Assembly: GCF_000739575.1 (NCBI RefSeq)
Contig: NZ_BBJO01000025.1
Span: forward strand, 1 to 64,000
Length of the DNA: 64,000 bases
Direction of reading: 5' to 3'
Origin: Halobellus rufus
GTDB lineage: Archaea; Halobacteriota; Halobacteria; Halobacteriales; Haloferacaceae
Positions 1-8,286 of the stretch are shown piece by piece (positions within the stretch are counted from its first letter, which is position 1; each line of letters starts with the position of its first letter). Below the pieces are notes generated by a model. That model was not told the DNA's origin. It saw only the letters and a program-made list of their open reading frames with translations, and ran no database searches. A program made the translations under genes and the position numbers.

Positions 1-607
1 CGCGGTACCGAGAGATGGCGAAGACGAACAGCATCACCAGCATCTGGGTGATCTGGCCGACGACGATCGCGAGGAAGAAATCGGCGATGTCGTTGTCGCC
101 GGTCAGGAGCACGACCCACTGGGCGACGATGGCGACGATGGAGGCGACGCCCTGCCCGAGCACCATCATCACCACGTCGCGGTTGCGGATGTGCGCGAGT
201 TCGTGCGCGAGCACGCCCTCGACCTCGTCGGCGTCGAGCCGCGAGATGAGTTCCTCGCTGACGACGACGGTTCCCGCGCCCTTCCGACCGACGGCGAAGG
301 CGTTCGGCACGCCCATCCGCGCGATCATCAGCCGGGGCTTGTCGATCCCCATCGACTCCGAGAGCGACTCGACGCGGCGGTGGATCTCCGCGTACCGATC
401 CTTCGGTATGTCCTCCGCGCCGACGCTCCGTAACGCCATCCACTTGCCGACCTTGTACTGGACGCCGACGAAGGCGACGCTCCCAACGAGCACGAGCGGG
501 AGCGGCCAGCCGAAGACGCCCATCACGACCACGGCCGCGACGGCGTAGAACGCGAACAGGATCGATCCGACGATCGCCATCCGCGCTTTCAGTCCGAGGT
601 GTCGCAT
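1..607 (-). CDS. htpX: HtpX-like M48 family membrane metalloprotease (3' end outside window)
   Basis: The reverse strand from 607 translates without a stop to the window edge (about 202 residues of an expected ~290). It starts MRHLGLKARM, has two hydrophobic segments (roughly residues 11-31 and 33-50), then the soluble part with the zinc-protease motif HELAH at residues 135-139 and a further membrane segment after it. This is the HtpX/Ste24-type layout: an integral membrane zinc endopeptidase that degrades misfolded membrane proteins, with the active site facing the cytoplasm. The third zinc ligand (a downstream Glu) is beyond the edge, so catalytic integrity cannot be fully judged. It diverges from the small-RNA locus to its right. 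Confidence 0.9.
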   Translation of the reverse strand, partial: MRHLGLKARMAIVGSILFAFYAVAAVVVMGVFGWPLPLVLVGSVAFVGVQYKVGKWMALRSVGAEDIPKDRYAEIHRRVESLSESMGIDKPRLMIARMGVPNAFAVGRKGAGTVVVSEELISRLDADEVEGVLAHELAHIRNRDVVMMVLGQGVASIVAIVAQWVVLLTGDNDIADFFLAIVVGQITQMLVMLFVFAISRYR

Positions 608-666
608 ACGGCGATTTCGTTGTCCGTCCGGACACAAATACTCGGTGGTTCCCTCCGCGGCGATTG

Positions 667-674
667 TTTATATA
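667..674 (+). promoter_or_regulatory. TATA box of small-RNA copy A
   Basis: TTTATATA lies exactly 30 nt before the conserved GTGAC block of the small RNA (697). The same TATA-to-GTGAC distance of 30 nt occurs at the two other copies, and a GGCCA block sits 13 to 9 nt before GTGAC in all three (684-688 here). This supports independent transcription on the plus strand. The exact start site cannot be read from sequence and may lie between about 690 and 697. Confidence 0.65.
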
Positions 675-696
675 CGATGACGGGGCCACTCCCGCC

Positions 697-821
697 GTGA
701 CCTGAGTACAGCCCCGCGTCGTGCAGCGGTTGCTCGGCACAGCGGCGCGGGGGTGCGGACGACAGCGACGGTGTTTGTGGGGCCACCGTCGCGAGTCACA
801 AGCGGGTGCCGACTGTTCGCC
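697..821 (+). ncRNA. Candidate pseudoknotted small RNA, copy A
   Basis: Occupies the only long gene-free gap at the start of the window (608-1074). Stem P1 pairs 712-721 with 743-752 (CCCCGCGTCG with CGGCGCGGGG). Inside its loop, 734-740 (TCGGCAC) is complementary to 806-812 (GTGCCGA), giving an H-type pseudoknot P3. A 9-bp hairpin P2 (765-773 with 784-792) sits between. The copy ends in the conserved CTGTTCGCC (813-821). Copies B (19383) and C (43798) share the blocks GTGAC, the P1 strands, GC(G/A)GTTG in the loop, the pseudoknot strands and CTGTTCGC, while the P2 sequence differs completely. No ribosome-binding site or conserved reading frame is seen. I do not recognise an Rfam family; function unknown. 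Confidence 0.6.
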
Positions 822-954
822 CAAATCGACCGGCCACTGGTTTACGGCGGATTGGTCAACCGCCTTGGGACGGCCCGCGCAGTCGGGAGGAGCGCAGTCG
901 GGAGGAGGCGGCTGACGCGTCTGTCGGCGAGCGATAGCTATCAAAACAGTCTCC

Positions 955-984
955 GGTGGGACTGGAAGGAGCGCGGGGGCCTCC
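955..984 (+). repeat. Short dispersed GC-rich element, copy 1
   Basis: GGTGGGACTGGAAGG (955-969) followed by CGCGGGGGCCTCC (972-984). The same two blocks, with an extra spacer between them, occur at 41208-41253 on the same strand. Both copies lie in intergenic DNA upstream of a gene (tgtA here, the RNB nuclease there). It could be part of a small transcript or a regulatory element; no coding potential is evident. Confidence 0.4.
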
Positions 985-996
985 AAAGTCGGCTGC

Positions 997-1020
997 GACA
1001 GTGATGGTTAGGTCACTGTC
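997..1020. promoter_or_regulatory. Perfect 8-bp inverted repeat upstream of tgtA
   Basis: GACAGTGA, an 8-nt spacer (TGGTTAGG), then TCACTGTC. It ends 54 bp before the tgtA start and about 24 bp before a TATA-like TACTTAC (1044-1050), which would place the tgtA transcript start near 1072. An operator is possible; with no T-tract it is a poor terminator candidate. Confidence 0.4.
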
Positions 1021-1074
1021 ACACCCGTGCAGTAAAAGCGACGGTACTTACCGAGTCGCCGCCGACACCCGTGT

Positions 1075-2559
1075 ATGCGCGATCACTTCGAACTCCGCGA
1101 CGGGGACGCCGCCGGGCGGATCGGCGAACTCACGGTTCCCCGCGCGGGGGTGACAGTCGAGACCCCGGCGCTGATGCCGGTGATCAATCCGAACATCCGA
1201 ACGGTGGCCCCCGCTCGCCTCCGGTCGGAGTTCGGCGCGGAGATCCTGATCACCAACTCCTACATCATCAACTCGAACGAGGACCTCCGCGAGCGGGCGC
1301 TCGACGTCGGCCTCCACGAGCTGCTGGACTTCGACGGCGCTATCGTCACCGACTCGGGGTCGTTCCAGCTCGCGGAGTACGGCGATATCGACGTGACGAC
1401 CCGCGAGATCCTGCAGTTCCAGCACGACATCGGCTCCGACGTCGGCACGCCGGTCGACATCCCGACGCCGCCGGACGTCCCCAGAGAACAGGCCGAGCGG
1501 GAGCTGGCGACGACGGAGGAGGCGCTCGCGGACGCCGAGGACGTCGATACCGGCGAGATGCTCGTGAACGCGCCCGTGCAGGGGTCGACCTATCCGGACC
1601 TCCGCGAGGAGGCCGGACGACACGCCGACGGGACGGAGCTCGACGTGTTCCCCGTCGGCGCGGTCGTGCCGCTGATGAACAGCTACCGCTACGCGGATAT
1701 GATCGACGTCGTCGCGGGCGCGAAGCGCGGACTCGGCCGCGACGCCCCCGTCCACCTGTTCGGCGCGGGCCACCCGATGATGTTCGCGCTGGCGGTCGCC
1801 GCCGGCTGCGACCTGTTCGATTCGGCGGCCTACGCCATCTACGCGCGCGACGACCGCTACATGACGGTCCGCGGCACCGAGCACCTCGAAGACATCGAGT
1901 ACTTCCCCTGCTCGTGTGCTGTCTGTTCGGCGCACGGCCCCGACGAACTCCGCGAGTTCGACGACGAGGAGCGCGAGCGCCTGCTGGCCGAGCACAACCT
2001 CCACGTCTCCTTCGCGGAGATCCGCCGGATCAAGCAGGCGATCCGCTCGGGCAACCTCCTCGAACTGGTGGAGTCGCGGGCGCGCTCGCACCCCGCGATG
2101 CTCGACGGCTACCGGGCGCTCTTGGACCACGCCGACCAACTGGAGCGCGAGGACCCCGTCTCGAAGGGGTCGTTCTTCTACCTCTCGAACGAGTCGGCGC
2201 GGCGTCCCGAGGTCCGGCGACACCACGAGCGCGTCGGTCGCATCGACGCCGACTCGCGGGTGTTGCTCACGCAGGGCGGGAAACCCTCCGGCGACGCGTT
2301 CGACGCCGTCTGGCGCGTGGTGCCGCCCTTCGGCCCGTTCCCGCGGGCGCTCTCGGAGACGTACCCGCTCACCGCGGAGGTTCCCGAGCGCACCGACCGC
2401 GAGGCCTGCGAGGCGGCCGCCGAGGGCGTCGCGCGGGTGGCCGCGGCGAACCCCGACTCGTCGTTCGTGCTCGCCCACGACGGCTGGCCGGACTCGGCGC
2501 TGGAGCGAGTTCCAGAGGGCGTCGAGATCGAGACGGTCGGCAGCGACGAGCGCGAGTAG
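1075..2559 (+). CDS. tgtA: Archaeosine tRNA-guanine transglycosylase (TgtA)
   Basis: 494 residues, the usual length of haloarchaeal TgtA. It exchanges guanine-15 of tRNA for the 7-cyano-7-deazaguanine base, the committed step of archaeosine formation. Key residues are visible: DSGSFQ at 93-98 (base recognition), the nucleophile Asp249 in FDSAAY, and the zinc site Cys279, Cys281, Cys284 (PCSCAVC) with His307. These match the numbering of the Pyrococcus enzyme almost exactly. The start is ATG 1075 next to a predicted transcript start, so translation is probably leaderless. arcS, the next enzyme of the pathway, follows at 3233 with one opposite-strand gene between. Confidence 0.96.
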   Translation: MRDHFELRDGDAAGRIGELTVPRAGVTVETPALMPVINPNIRTVAPARLRSEFGAEILITNSYIINSNEDLRERALDVGLHELLDFDGAIVTDSGSFQLAEYGDIDVTTREILQFQHDIGSDVGTPVDIPTPPDVPREQAERELATTEEALADAEDVDTGEMLVNAPVQGSTYPDLREEAGRHADGTELDVFPVGAVVPLMNSYRYADMIDVVAGAKRGLGRDAPVHLFGAGHPMMFALAVAAGCDLFDSAAYAIYARDDRYMTVRGTEHLEDIEYFPCSCAVCSAHGPDELREFDDEERERLLAEHNLHVSFAEIRRIKQAIRSGNLLELVESRARSHPAMLDGYRALLDHADQLEREDPVSKGSFFYLSNESARRPEVRRHHERVGRIDADSRVLLTQGGKPSGDAFDAVWRVVPPFGPFPRALSETYPLTAEVPERTDREACEAAAEGVARVAAANPDSSFVLAHDGWPDSALERVPEGVEIETVGSDERE

Positions 2560-2595
2560 CGCGACGAGTCGCTAGGATCCGTCACTCTCCGTGGA

Positions 2596-3102
2596 TCATT
2601 CGTCGCTCGCCAGCGAGAGATCGGACATCCGCTCGGAGAAGTCCCACGAGTGCAGCCGCTCGGGCTCGATGCGGATTCTGACTTCCTCGCGGTCCGGATC
2701 GAGCAGGAAGTCCGCGAGGCCGTTGTCGGTGTCGCCGAGGTAGCGCTCGAAGAGCGTCCGCAGGAGAATCTTGTCGGCGTCGGGTTCGATCGTCGCCGTG
2801 CCGCGCCCGCGGACGCCCCGGTACGGCGGCTCGTTGGTCGAAACCTCGAAAGCGACTTCGGGATCGTTCCGGAGATATCTGACGACGTCGGCGCTCGCGC
2901 TCGTTGCACAGCGAAGCTCCGGCGTCGCCTCGGAAGGGGCGTCGACACCGGAGGCCGCGGCGTCGCCGTCGGTCCACAGGTACCACAGCGAGAGCATCCA
3001 GAGGTGTCCGCTGGGCGTGTGGCACGCCAGCCGAACCGGGACCCGCGCCGCGTCGAGAAACCCCGTGAGTTCGGGTCGGGACCACGCGCCGGTAATCTCC
3101 AT
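2596..3102 (-). CDS. Pyridoxamine 5'-phosphate oxidase-like FMN-binding split-barrel protein
   Basis: 168 residues starting MEITGAWSRPEL; the longer reading frame upstream of 3102 lacks family-like sequence, so this ATG is preferred. The pattern (a short N-terminal helix, then strands with PVRLACHTPSG, LWYLWTDGD and VAFEVSTNEPPYRGVRGRG) resembles haloarchaeal PNPOx-like proteins that bind flavin or F420. Such proteins are often oxidoreductases of unknown substrate. It sits convergent to tgtA and divergent from arcS; whether it takes part in tRNA modification is unknown. Confidence 0.7.
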   Translation of the reverse strand: MEITGAWSRPELTGFLDAARVPVRLACHTPSGHLWMLSLWYLWTDGDAAASGVDAPSEATPELRCATSASADVVRYLRNDPEVAFEVSTNEPPYRGVRGRGTATIEPDADKILLRTLFERYLGDTDNGLADFLLDPDREEVRIRIEPERLHSWDFSERMSDLSLASDE

Positions 3103-3232
3103 AGGCGCTCTTCGCGCGCAACTCGCAAAAGCGCGCGGGCCGATTGCCGCGGTCGGGTCGCGTAGCGGCGTACGCCCGAGACCCGGAGCGTGAACAGACA
3201 GATAATTCACGGATGACGGCACATACCGGTGT

Positions 3233-5059
3233 ATGACCGATTACTTCGAGATCCACGGGCGCGACGGGGCCGCCCGTCTCGGGGAACTCCGCCTCTCGGA
3301 TCCGCTGACGACGCCCGCGCTCGTCGACGACAGCATCGACGACGCCGGGAGCCGCTGGACCGACGAGCGCGACGTTCCGAAGGGGTACAGAGAGATTCTG
3401 ACGGTGCTCCCGCACCGGGCGTTCCCCGCGGGCACCGACGAGCGCGTTCAAGACGCGTTCGCCGTCGACTACCCCGACGTCGACTACCCGAGCGCCGCCG
3501 TCGTCACCGCCGAGACCGCCGCCGACTACGGTGCCGACGCCTACATCCTCTCGGACGCGCCGGGGTTCGTCGGCCACGCCTCGGCGTTCCGCGAGCAACT
3601 CATCGCCGCGCGCGAGGCGCTGCCCGCCGACACCGCGCTGTATCTCTCCGGCGTCGCGACCCCGCGGAACGCCGCGACGCTCGTCTACGCCGGCGTCGAC
3701 CTCCTCGACGCGAAGAAGGCCCGCGTCCGCGGACTGGAGGGATTCTACCTCACCAGCGAGGGCGAGTACTTCCTCGAAGACCTCGACGAACTGCCGTGTA
3801 ACTGCCCGGCGTGTCAGGGTAAGCGCCTCGACATCGACCCCGAGGAGGCCGAGACCAACGCCGCCCGCGCCGCCGCCTTCGACCGGCAGGACTGCGCCGA
3901 CCACAACGAGTACGCCCTGAAATCCGAACTCGCGACGGTCCGCCGGCGCATCCGCGACGGCCGCCTGCGCGACTACATCGAGGGACAGGCTCGTCACGAC
4001 CAGTGGCTCACCGCGGCGTTCCGCGAGTTCGACCAGCAGTACGGATACGTCGAGGAGCGAGCGCCGGTCATCCGCGACACCGAACTCGCCGCGGCGACGG
4101 AGGACACCCTCCGCCGGGTCGAGATTCAACGCTTCGCAGAGCGCGTCACCGAGCGGTATCGCAACCGCTTCGAGAACCCGCTGGTCCTCGTGCCCTGCTC
4201 GGCGACGAAACCCTACAGCGAGTCGCAGAGCCACGCGCAGTTCCACGACGCGATCCAGTACCGCGCCCACCAGGCATCGATGACCTCGCCGATCGGCGTC
4301 GTCCCGATGGAGTTAGAGCTCACCTACCCCGCACAGCACTACGACTCGGTCGTGACGGGCCGGTGGTCCGAAGACGAGAAGTCGTTCGTCGCGCGCGTCC
4401 TCCGGCGCTACCTCGAACGCAACGAGTACCCGCGGGTGATCGCGCACGTCCCCGACGGCGGCTACCGCGACATCGTCGAACGAGTCGAGGCAGACGTCGA
4501 CGTCGAGTTCGAGTACACCGTCGAGGAGCACCCGACGACGACGGAGTCGATCGCGAACCTGATGTCGGCGCTCGACGGGGAGTTGAAGTACGGCAAGCGG
4601 AAGCGACAGCACAACACGGTCAAGGCGATCGCCGACTACCAGTTCGGCCCCGGAGCGGGAGACGAACTGTTCGCGGACGTGGACCTGCGAACGACGAGCC
4701 GGTACCCCAAACTGCAGGTCCGCGACGGGAACGGCGAGGGTGACGACGGCGGTGACGGCGCGCAACTCGCGACGATGGTCCCCCAGTACGGCGTGCTCTC
4801 GTTCACCCTCGACGGCGCGCGCGTCTGGGACGACTCCGACGCCCCGACGAAGCGCGTCGAGATCGACGGATTCGTCCCGCACGGAAGCGTGCTCGCGCCG
4901 GGCGTCGTCGACGCCGACGAGGACATCCGCGTGGGCGACGAGGTCGTCGTCGAGGGGCCGAAGGCCTTCGCCGTCGGCCGCGCGCAGATGTTCGGCACCG
5001 AAATGACCGAGTCGACGCGCGGCGAGGCGGTGCAGGTGCGACACGTCGAGGAGAAGTAG
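3233..5059 (+). CDS. arcS: Archaeosine synthase alpha subunit (ArcS)
   Basis: 608 residues. ArcS acts on preQ0 already inserted at tRNA position 15 by TgtA, on the way to archaeosine. The N-terminal half is a diverged TGT-like barrel with a cysteine cluster CNCPAC near residues 189-194. The centre carries the ArcS signature PCSATKPYSESQSH near residues 321-334. The last ~85 residues form a PUA RNA-binding domain (LAPGVVDADEDIRVGDEV). It lacks the Asp-box context of true TgtA, which separates the two paralogues. Start at ATG 3233, with an AT-rich promoter-like stretch at 3203-3210. Confidence 0.94.
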   Translation: MTDYFEIHGRDGAARLGELRLSDPLTTPALVDDSIDDAGSRWTDERDVPKGYREILTVLPHRAFPAGTDERVQDAFAVDYPDVDYPSAAVVTAETAADYGADAYILSDAPGFVGHASAFREQLIAAREALPADTALYLSGVATPRNAATLVYAGVDLLDAKKARVRGLEGFYLTSEGEYFLEDLDELPCNCPACQGKRLDIDPEEAETNAARAAAFDRQDCADHNEYALKSELATVRRRIRDGRLRDYIEGQARHDQWLTAAFREFDQQYGYVEERAPVIRDTELAAATEDTLRRVEIQRFAERVTERYRNRFENPLVLVPCSATKPYSESQSHAQFHDAIQYRAHQASMTSPIGVVPMELELTYPAQHYDSVVTGRWSEDEKSFVARVLRRYLERNEYPRVIAHVPDGGYRDIVERVEADVDVEFEYTVEEHPTTTESIANLMSALDGELKYGKRKRQHNTVKAIADYQFGPGAGDELFADVDLRTTSRYPKLQVRDGNGEGDDGGDGAQLATMVPQYGVLSFTLDGARVWDDSDAPTKRVEIDGFVPHGSVLAPGVVDADEDIRVGDEVVVEGPKAFAVGRAQMFGTEMTESTRGEAVQVRHVEEK

Positions 5060-5080
5060 CCCTAGCGGCTCTAGCCTCGG

Positions 5081-5344
5081 TCACGACTCGCGTTCACGGA
5101 GGAGGTCGTCGAGGACGTAGAGGCCGAACGGGACCGTTCCGCAGACGATCGCGAAGAGCGCGACTTCGAGGCCGGCCTCGCCGAACCTGTCGATGTAGAT
5201 GGACAGGTTGCCGTCGAAGACGTAGGCGATCAGGACGACGCTGCCCAAGAGCAGCGTCGAGAACCCGCCGAGGATGACCGTGTACCACGCGACGAACCGG
5301 CGGAATCGATCGTGGGTCGAAATGGGAGGGGAATCGGGGAGCAT
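5081..5344 (-). CDS. Small two-helix membrane protein, unknown function
   Basis: 87 residues with two clear membrane segments (about 20-44 and 59-79), a short charged N-terminus and a basic/acidic tail (LLRERES). It reads convergently against arcS and ends 22 bp after it. No domain recognised. The size, the hydrophobic helices and the acidic linker fit many haloarchaeal DUF membrane proteins. Confidence 0.65.
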   Translation of the reverse strand: MLPDSPPISTHDRFRRFVAWYTVILGGFSTLLLGSVVLIAYVFDGNLSIYIDRFGEAGLEVALFAIVCGTVPFGLYVLDDLLRERES

Positions 5345-5501
5345 CGCGGAGACCTGACACCGTCACGGGACGGCGTCGGCGTATTTCGTTAGGCGGCGGC
5401 ACACCGGGATCGACGCCGGGTAGCGTCCCACAAACGCCTGGCGGTGCGTGCGCCGCGACCCGCTCCCGGGGAATTTTAGCCCCGGTGTCGATAGAGGCGG
5501 T

Positions 5502-6266
5502 ATGGCGACCGTCGCTGCCTGCCAACTCGCGATCGACGATCTCGACGTCGAGGCCAACCTCGCCGCGGTGACGACGCGCGTTCACGGACTCCCCGCGGAC
5601 GTCGACGTCGCGGTCTTCCCCGAGCACGCCCTCACGGGCTTTGTCGCCGACGGCCGGATGGCCGAGGCCGCGCTCCGGCGGGGCGGAGCAGTCCTCGAAC
5701 GGATCGAACGACTCGCCGACGAGGCGGAAACGGCGCTGCTCGTCGGGTTCGTCGAGCGGGCCGAGGGGGCGCTGTACAACGCGACCGCGTACGTGCCGCC
5801 GGACAGTCAGCCAGCATTCTACCGGAAGCGACACCTCTGGGCGGGCGAGCGCGAGGTCCTCGAACCCGGAAGCGAGCGGGTCGTCGTCGACACGCCCGCC
5901 GGGCGGACGGGACTGCTCACCTGCTACGACCTCAACTTCGTCGAGGAGAGCGCGGCGTTCGCCCGCGAGCGGGTCGACGCGCTGTTCGTCCCCGGCGCGT
6001 GGCCCGCGACCTACAGCGAGAACTGGACGCTGCTGCTCCGCGCTCGGGCGCTCGACGGCGTCCGCTGGGTCGTCGGTTCGGGGCGAACGGGCCGCCGCGA
6101 CCTCCCGGACGCCGAGACGGTCGAATACGCCGGCCGATCGCTCGTCGCCCGGCCCGACGGGGGCGTTCGCGCGGCGCTGGACCGACGCGAGACCGACCTC
6201 GTCGCCGACCTGAACCCCGAGACGCTCGCCGCACAGCGGGACCTCGTCGGGATCTACGGGGAGTGA
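5502..6266 (+). CDS. Carbon-nitrogen hydrolase (nitrilase superfamily)
   Basis: 254 residues from ATG 5502. The catalytic triad is complete: Glu41 in FPEHAL, Lys109 in FYRKRHLW and Cys141 in LLTCYDL. This family hydrolyses amide or nitrile C-N bonds in small molecules (omega-amidase, carbamoylputrescine amidase, beta-ureidopropionase types). The substrate cannot be told from the sequence. A TATA-like AATTTTAG lies at 5471-5478, consistent with a very short leader. Confidence 0.88.
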   Translation: MATVAACQLAIDDLDVEANLAAVTTRVHGLPADVDVAVFPEHALTGFVADGRMAEAALRRGGAVLERIERLADEAETALLVGFVERAEGALYNATAYVPPDSQPAFYRKRHLWAGEREVLEPGSERVVVDTPAGRTGLLTCYDLNFVEESAAFARERVDALFVPGAWPATYSENWTLLLRARALDGVRWVVGSGRTGRRDLPDAETVEYAGRSLVARPDGGVRAALDRRETDLVADLNPETLAAQRDLVGIYGE

Positions 6267-6352
6267 CTCTCGGAGCCGTCACCCGATGCCGTCCCGCCCC
6301 GGCGCGCCTCGCCGACGGCGACTTTTTCACCCCGTGGACCCTCGGTGTCGGT

Positions 6353-6763
6353 ATGACAGACAAGGCGACCGAAACGGACCGCGAGTTCTCTCTCGGCGTC
6401 CCGAAAGGGGTTCTCGAATCGCTGCCCGCGGACGGCGACAACGCCGCTGCGGACATGAAGACGGCCGTCGCGGGGCTGGAGGGGAGCCTCGAAGACGCGT
6501 TCGAGTCGGCCGACTCCGACGCCGAGGCGGCGGGGTACGCCGTCGACGCCGTCGAGCACCTCGAAGACCGGATGGAGACGTACGACGCGTTCATCCCCGA
6601 ACTCCGCGCGTGGGGGCAGTCGCCGATCTACGCCATCGCGTGGCGGAACCTCTACGCGGAGCTCATCGCGCAGATCTACGAGCACGAGTGGCTCGCCGCC
6701 CACATCGATCGGGAGCGCAACTACCGGCTCGTCGAGGACGGCATCCGGTTCGGCGATCGGTAG
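6353..6763 (+). CDS. Conserved haloarchaeal hypothetical protein
   Basis: 136 residues, acidic, predicted largely helical, with no membrane segment or cysteine motif. A TATA-like CTTTTT precedes the ATG by ~30 nt, which suggests leaderless translation from 6353. The C-terminal half (WGQSPIYAIAWRNLYAELI, then EHEWLAAHIDRERN) is rich in aromatic residues and looks like a packed helical bundle. I do not recognise the family. Confidence 0.7.
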   Translation: MTDKATETDREFSLGVPKGVLESLPADGDNAAADMKTAVAGLEGSLEDAFESADSDAEAAGYAVDAVEHLEDRMETYDAFIPELRAWGQSPIYAIAWRNLYAELIAQIYEHEWLAAHIDRERNYRLVEDGIRFGDR

Positions 6764-6856
6764 CCCCCTCGGTGGCGGTACCCCACCCACCGCAGCGGCG
6801 GTAGCGACGCCGCACAGGCGCGCACCTTTTTTGCCCGCTGCGTCCCAGCTACGAGT

Positions 6857-7213
6857 ATGCCCTTTCAACTGCGGTTCTTCGCCACGTTTCGCGAGGCGGT
6901 GGGGACGAAGACGATCACCCGCGAGTACGACGCCGAGACCGTCGGCGACGTCCTCGTCGCGCTCGAAGACGAGTTCGAGGGACTGGCCGGTGAGATCCTC
7001 GAAGACGGCGGCGTCAGACCGCAAGTGAACGTCCTCCTGAACGGCCGCGACGTCGAGCACGAACAGGGCATCGACACGCCGATCGAGCCGGACGACACGC
7101 TGAGCGTCTTCCCGCCCGTCGCGGGCGGGTCGTCCGCGAGCCGTTCGACCGTGCTCGACTCCGGGAAGTCGACAGTGGCGGGCGAACCGGAGACGGGCGG
7201 GAGCGCGTCGTGA
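6857..7213 (+). CDS. Ubiquitin-like MoaD/SAMP-family modifier with C-terminal extension
   Basis: 118 residues. Residues 1-91 are a MoaD/ThiS beta-grasp domain ending in FPPVAGG, like the small archaeal modifier proteins that are adenylated by the E1 UbaA and used for protein conjugation or for sulfur transfer to molybdopterin. In characterised SAMPs the diglycine is the C-terminus. Here 27 more residues follow (SSASRST... to GGSAS), rich in Ser, Gly and Thr. The stop codon overlaps the GTG of the next gene (GTGA), so the tail looks like real coding sequence, not a lost stop. A processing step would be needed to expose GG. Confidence 0.85.
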   Translation: MPFQLRFFATFREAVGTKTITREYDAETVGDVLVALEDEFEGLAGEILEDGGVRPQVNVLLNGRDVEHEQGIDTPIEPDDTLSVFPPVAGGSSASRSTVLDSGKSTVAGEPETGGSAS

Positions 7214-7479
7214 CCGACGCGAGCGCGGTCAGAGAGAAGTCCTATCGCGGGATCTCTCTCAGGTTAGCCCGCCACTACCTCGAAAAGCTCGGCGGCGAGG
7301 TCGTCGACGACGAGCGCGTCGAGGGCGACGCGTGGACGGCCTCGCTGTCGGACGAGAAAGTGTCGATCGGCCCGACGCTGAAGCTCACGGAGGTGACAGT
7401 CGTCTTCGAGGGCGACCCGGAGGCCCTAGAGGAGCTGATCGACCGGTTCTCGCAGAAGGCGATGCGCGCCGGTGGGTGA
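7210..7479 (+). CDS. Conserved haloarchaeal protein co-transcribed with the SAMP-like gene
   Basis: 89 residues from GTG 7210, overlapping the upstream stop by 4 nt and so translationally coupled. It has an alpha/beta pattern (SLRLARHYLEKLGGEVVDD, SIGPTLKLTEVTVVFEG, LIDRFSQKAMRAGG) with no metal motif. From memory, a similar small protein follows the samp3-like gene in other haloarchaea, suggesting a role linked to the modifier or to molybdopterin synthesis; that is inference. Confidence 0.75.
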   Translation: MTDASAVREKSYRGISLRLARHYLEKLGGEVVDDERVEGDAWTASLSDEKVSIGPTLKLTEVTVVFEGDPEALEELIDRFSQKAMRAGG

Positions 7480-7909
7480 GGTGGCGAGCGACCGCCCCGG
7501 CGCGCGCGGCGACGCCGCCGACGTCGAAATCCCGCTCGACGGGCCCGCCATTATGTACACGGGCGCGACCGCCAGCGTCGCCCCCGAGCGGCTCGCGCCG
7601 CTGCTCCGGGAGGTACAGGCGCACCTCGGTCCGCGACTCGACCGGTACCGCCGGTCCTACGAGCGGGCGTTCGCGGACGACGGCCGGGACGTGTTTCTCG
7701 TCCCGGCGGGTCACTGGGCCGACGTCGCCGCCGAACTCGGCCTTCCCGACCGCGAGGCCGACGCGCTCCGGCGGGCGCACGGCCAGCAGCTCCGCCGACT
7801 CGGCAGGAGCGCGGGGCGGCGCGAGGAGTTCGAGACCGCGTTAGAGATCCGCGAGGCGGTCGCGATCGGTCACTCGGAGTCCCGTTCGGACTCCTCGACC
7901 GACCCGTAG
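7472..7909 (+). CDS. Conserved haloarchaeal hypothetical protein, third gene of the SAMP-like operon
   Basis: 145 residues if read from GTG 7472, which overlaps the previous gene by 8 nt; GTG 7481 is an alternative. A core (DGPAIMYTGATASVAPERL, then a helical segment with RRSYERAF and PAGHWADVAAELG) is followed by a charged C-terminus. No family recognised. Its 3' end overlaps the opposite-strand zinc-finger gene by 40 bp. Confidence 0.65.
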   Translation: MGEVASDRPGARGDAADVEIPLDGPAIMYTGATASVAPERLAPLLREVQAHLGPRLDRYRRSYERAFADDGRDVFLVPAGHWADVAAELGLPDREADALRRAHGQQLRRLGRSAGRREEFETALEIREAVAIGHSESRSDSSTDP

Positions 7910-8286
7910 CGCGCCTCGACGGCCCGGACGTACGTCGAGAGGAACGCCGCCTGCGAGTCGGACCCGTCGGAACGAGCACCGGACGCGGAGCCGGTCTCCG
8001 CGTCCCTGCGCGCCTCGGCGTCGTCCTCGGAGACCGTCTGTCGGTCGGCGGAGCGCTCGGCGCGAAGTTCGTCCTCGACGTCGAGTAAGAGCGCTTCGAG
8101 CTCGCCGCGCGGCTGGTGACAGAGGTCGCGGTAGCACGCCTTACAGAGGTGCTCGAAGGACTTGCCGTGTCGCTCCCAGCGGTTTCCGTGCTTGTCGTAC
8201 TCGCGCGCGTCGGCGCGCGGGAGCGACGTCCCGCAGGCGATACAGACCACCGTCGTCCCGTCCCGCTCGTTCCGGGAGCGCCACAT
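7870..8286 (-). CDS. Zinc-finger protein with disordered acidic tail
   Basis: 138 residues from the ATG at 8286 (a longer form could begin at 8298). The N-terminus has paired cysteines (VCIACG near residues 14-19 and LCKACYRDLC further on), a treble-clef or zinc-ribbon pattern. The rest is acidic and low in hydrophobic residues until a short helix (AFLSTYVRAVEARYG) at the end. The function is unknown; nucleic-acid or protein binding is likely. Confidence 0.7.
   Translation of the reverse strand: MWRSRNERDGTTVVCIACGTSLPRADAREYDKHGNRWERHGKSFEHLCKACYRDLCHQPRGELEALLLDVEDELRAERSADRQTVSEDDAEARRDAETGSASGARSDGSDSQAAFLSTYVRAVEARYGSVEESERDSE

Noticed and set aside
697..821. Small RNA copy A as a 5' riboswitch of tgtA
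   Set aside because: The tgtA start is 253 nt downstream with its own TATA-like element at ~1044, and copy B has no gene behind it on its strand.
1048..2478. Long minus-strand frame opposite tgtA
   Set aside because: Shadow of tgtA: all catalytic and zinc residues are in the plus-strand frame.
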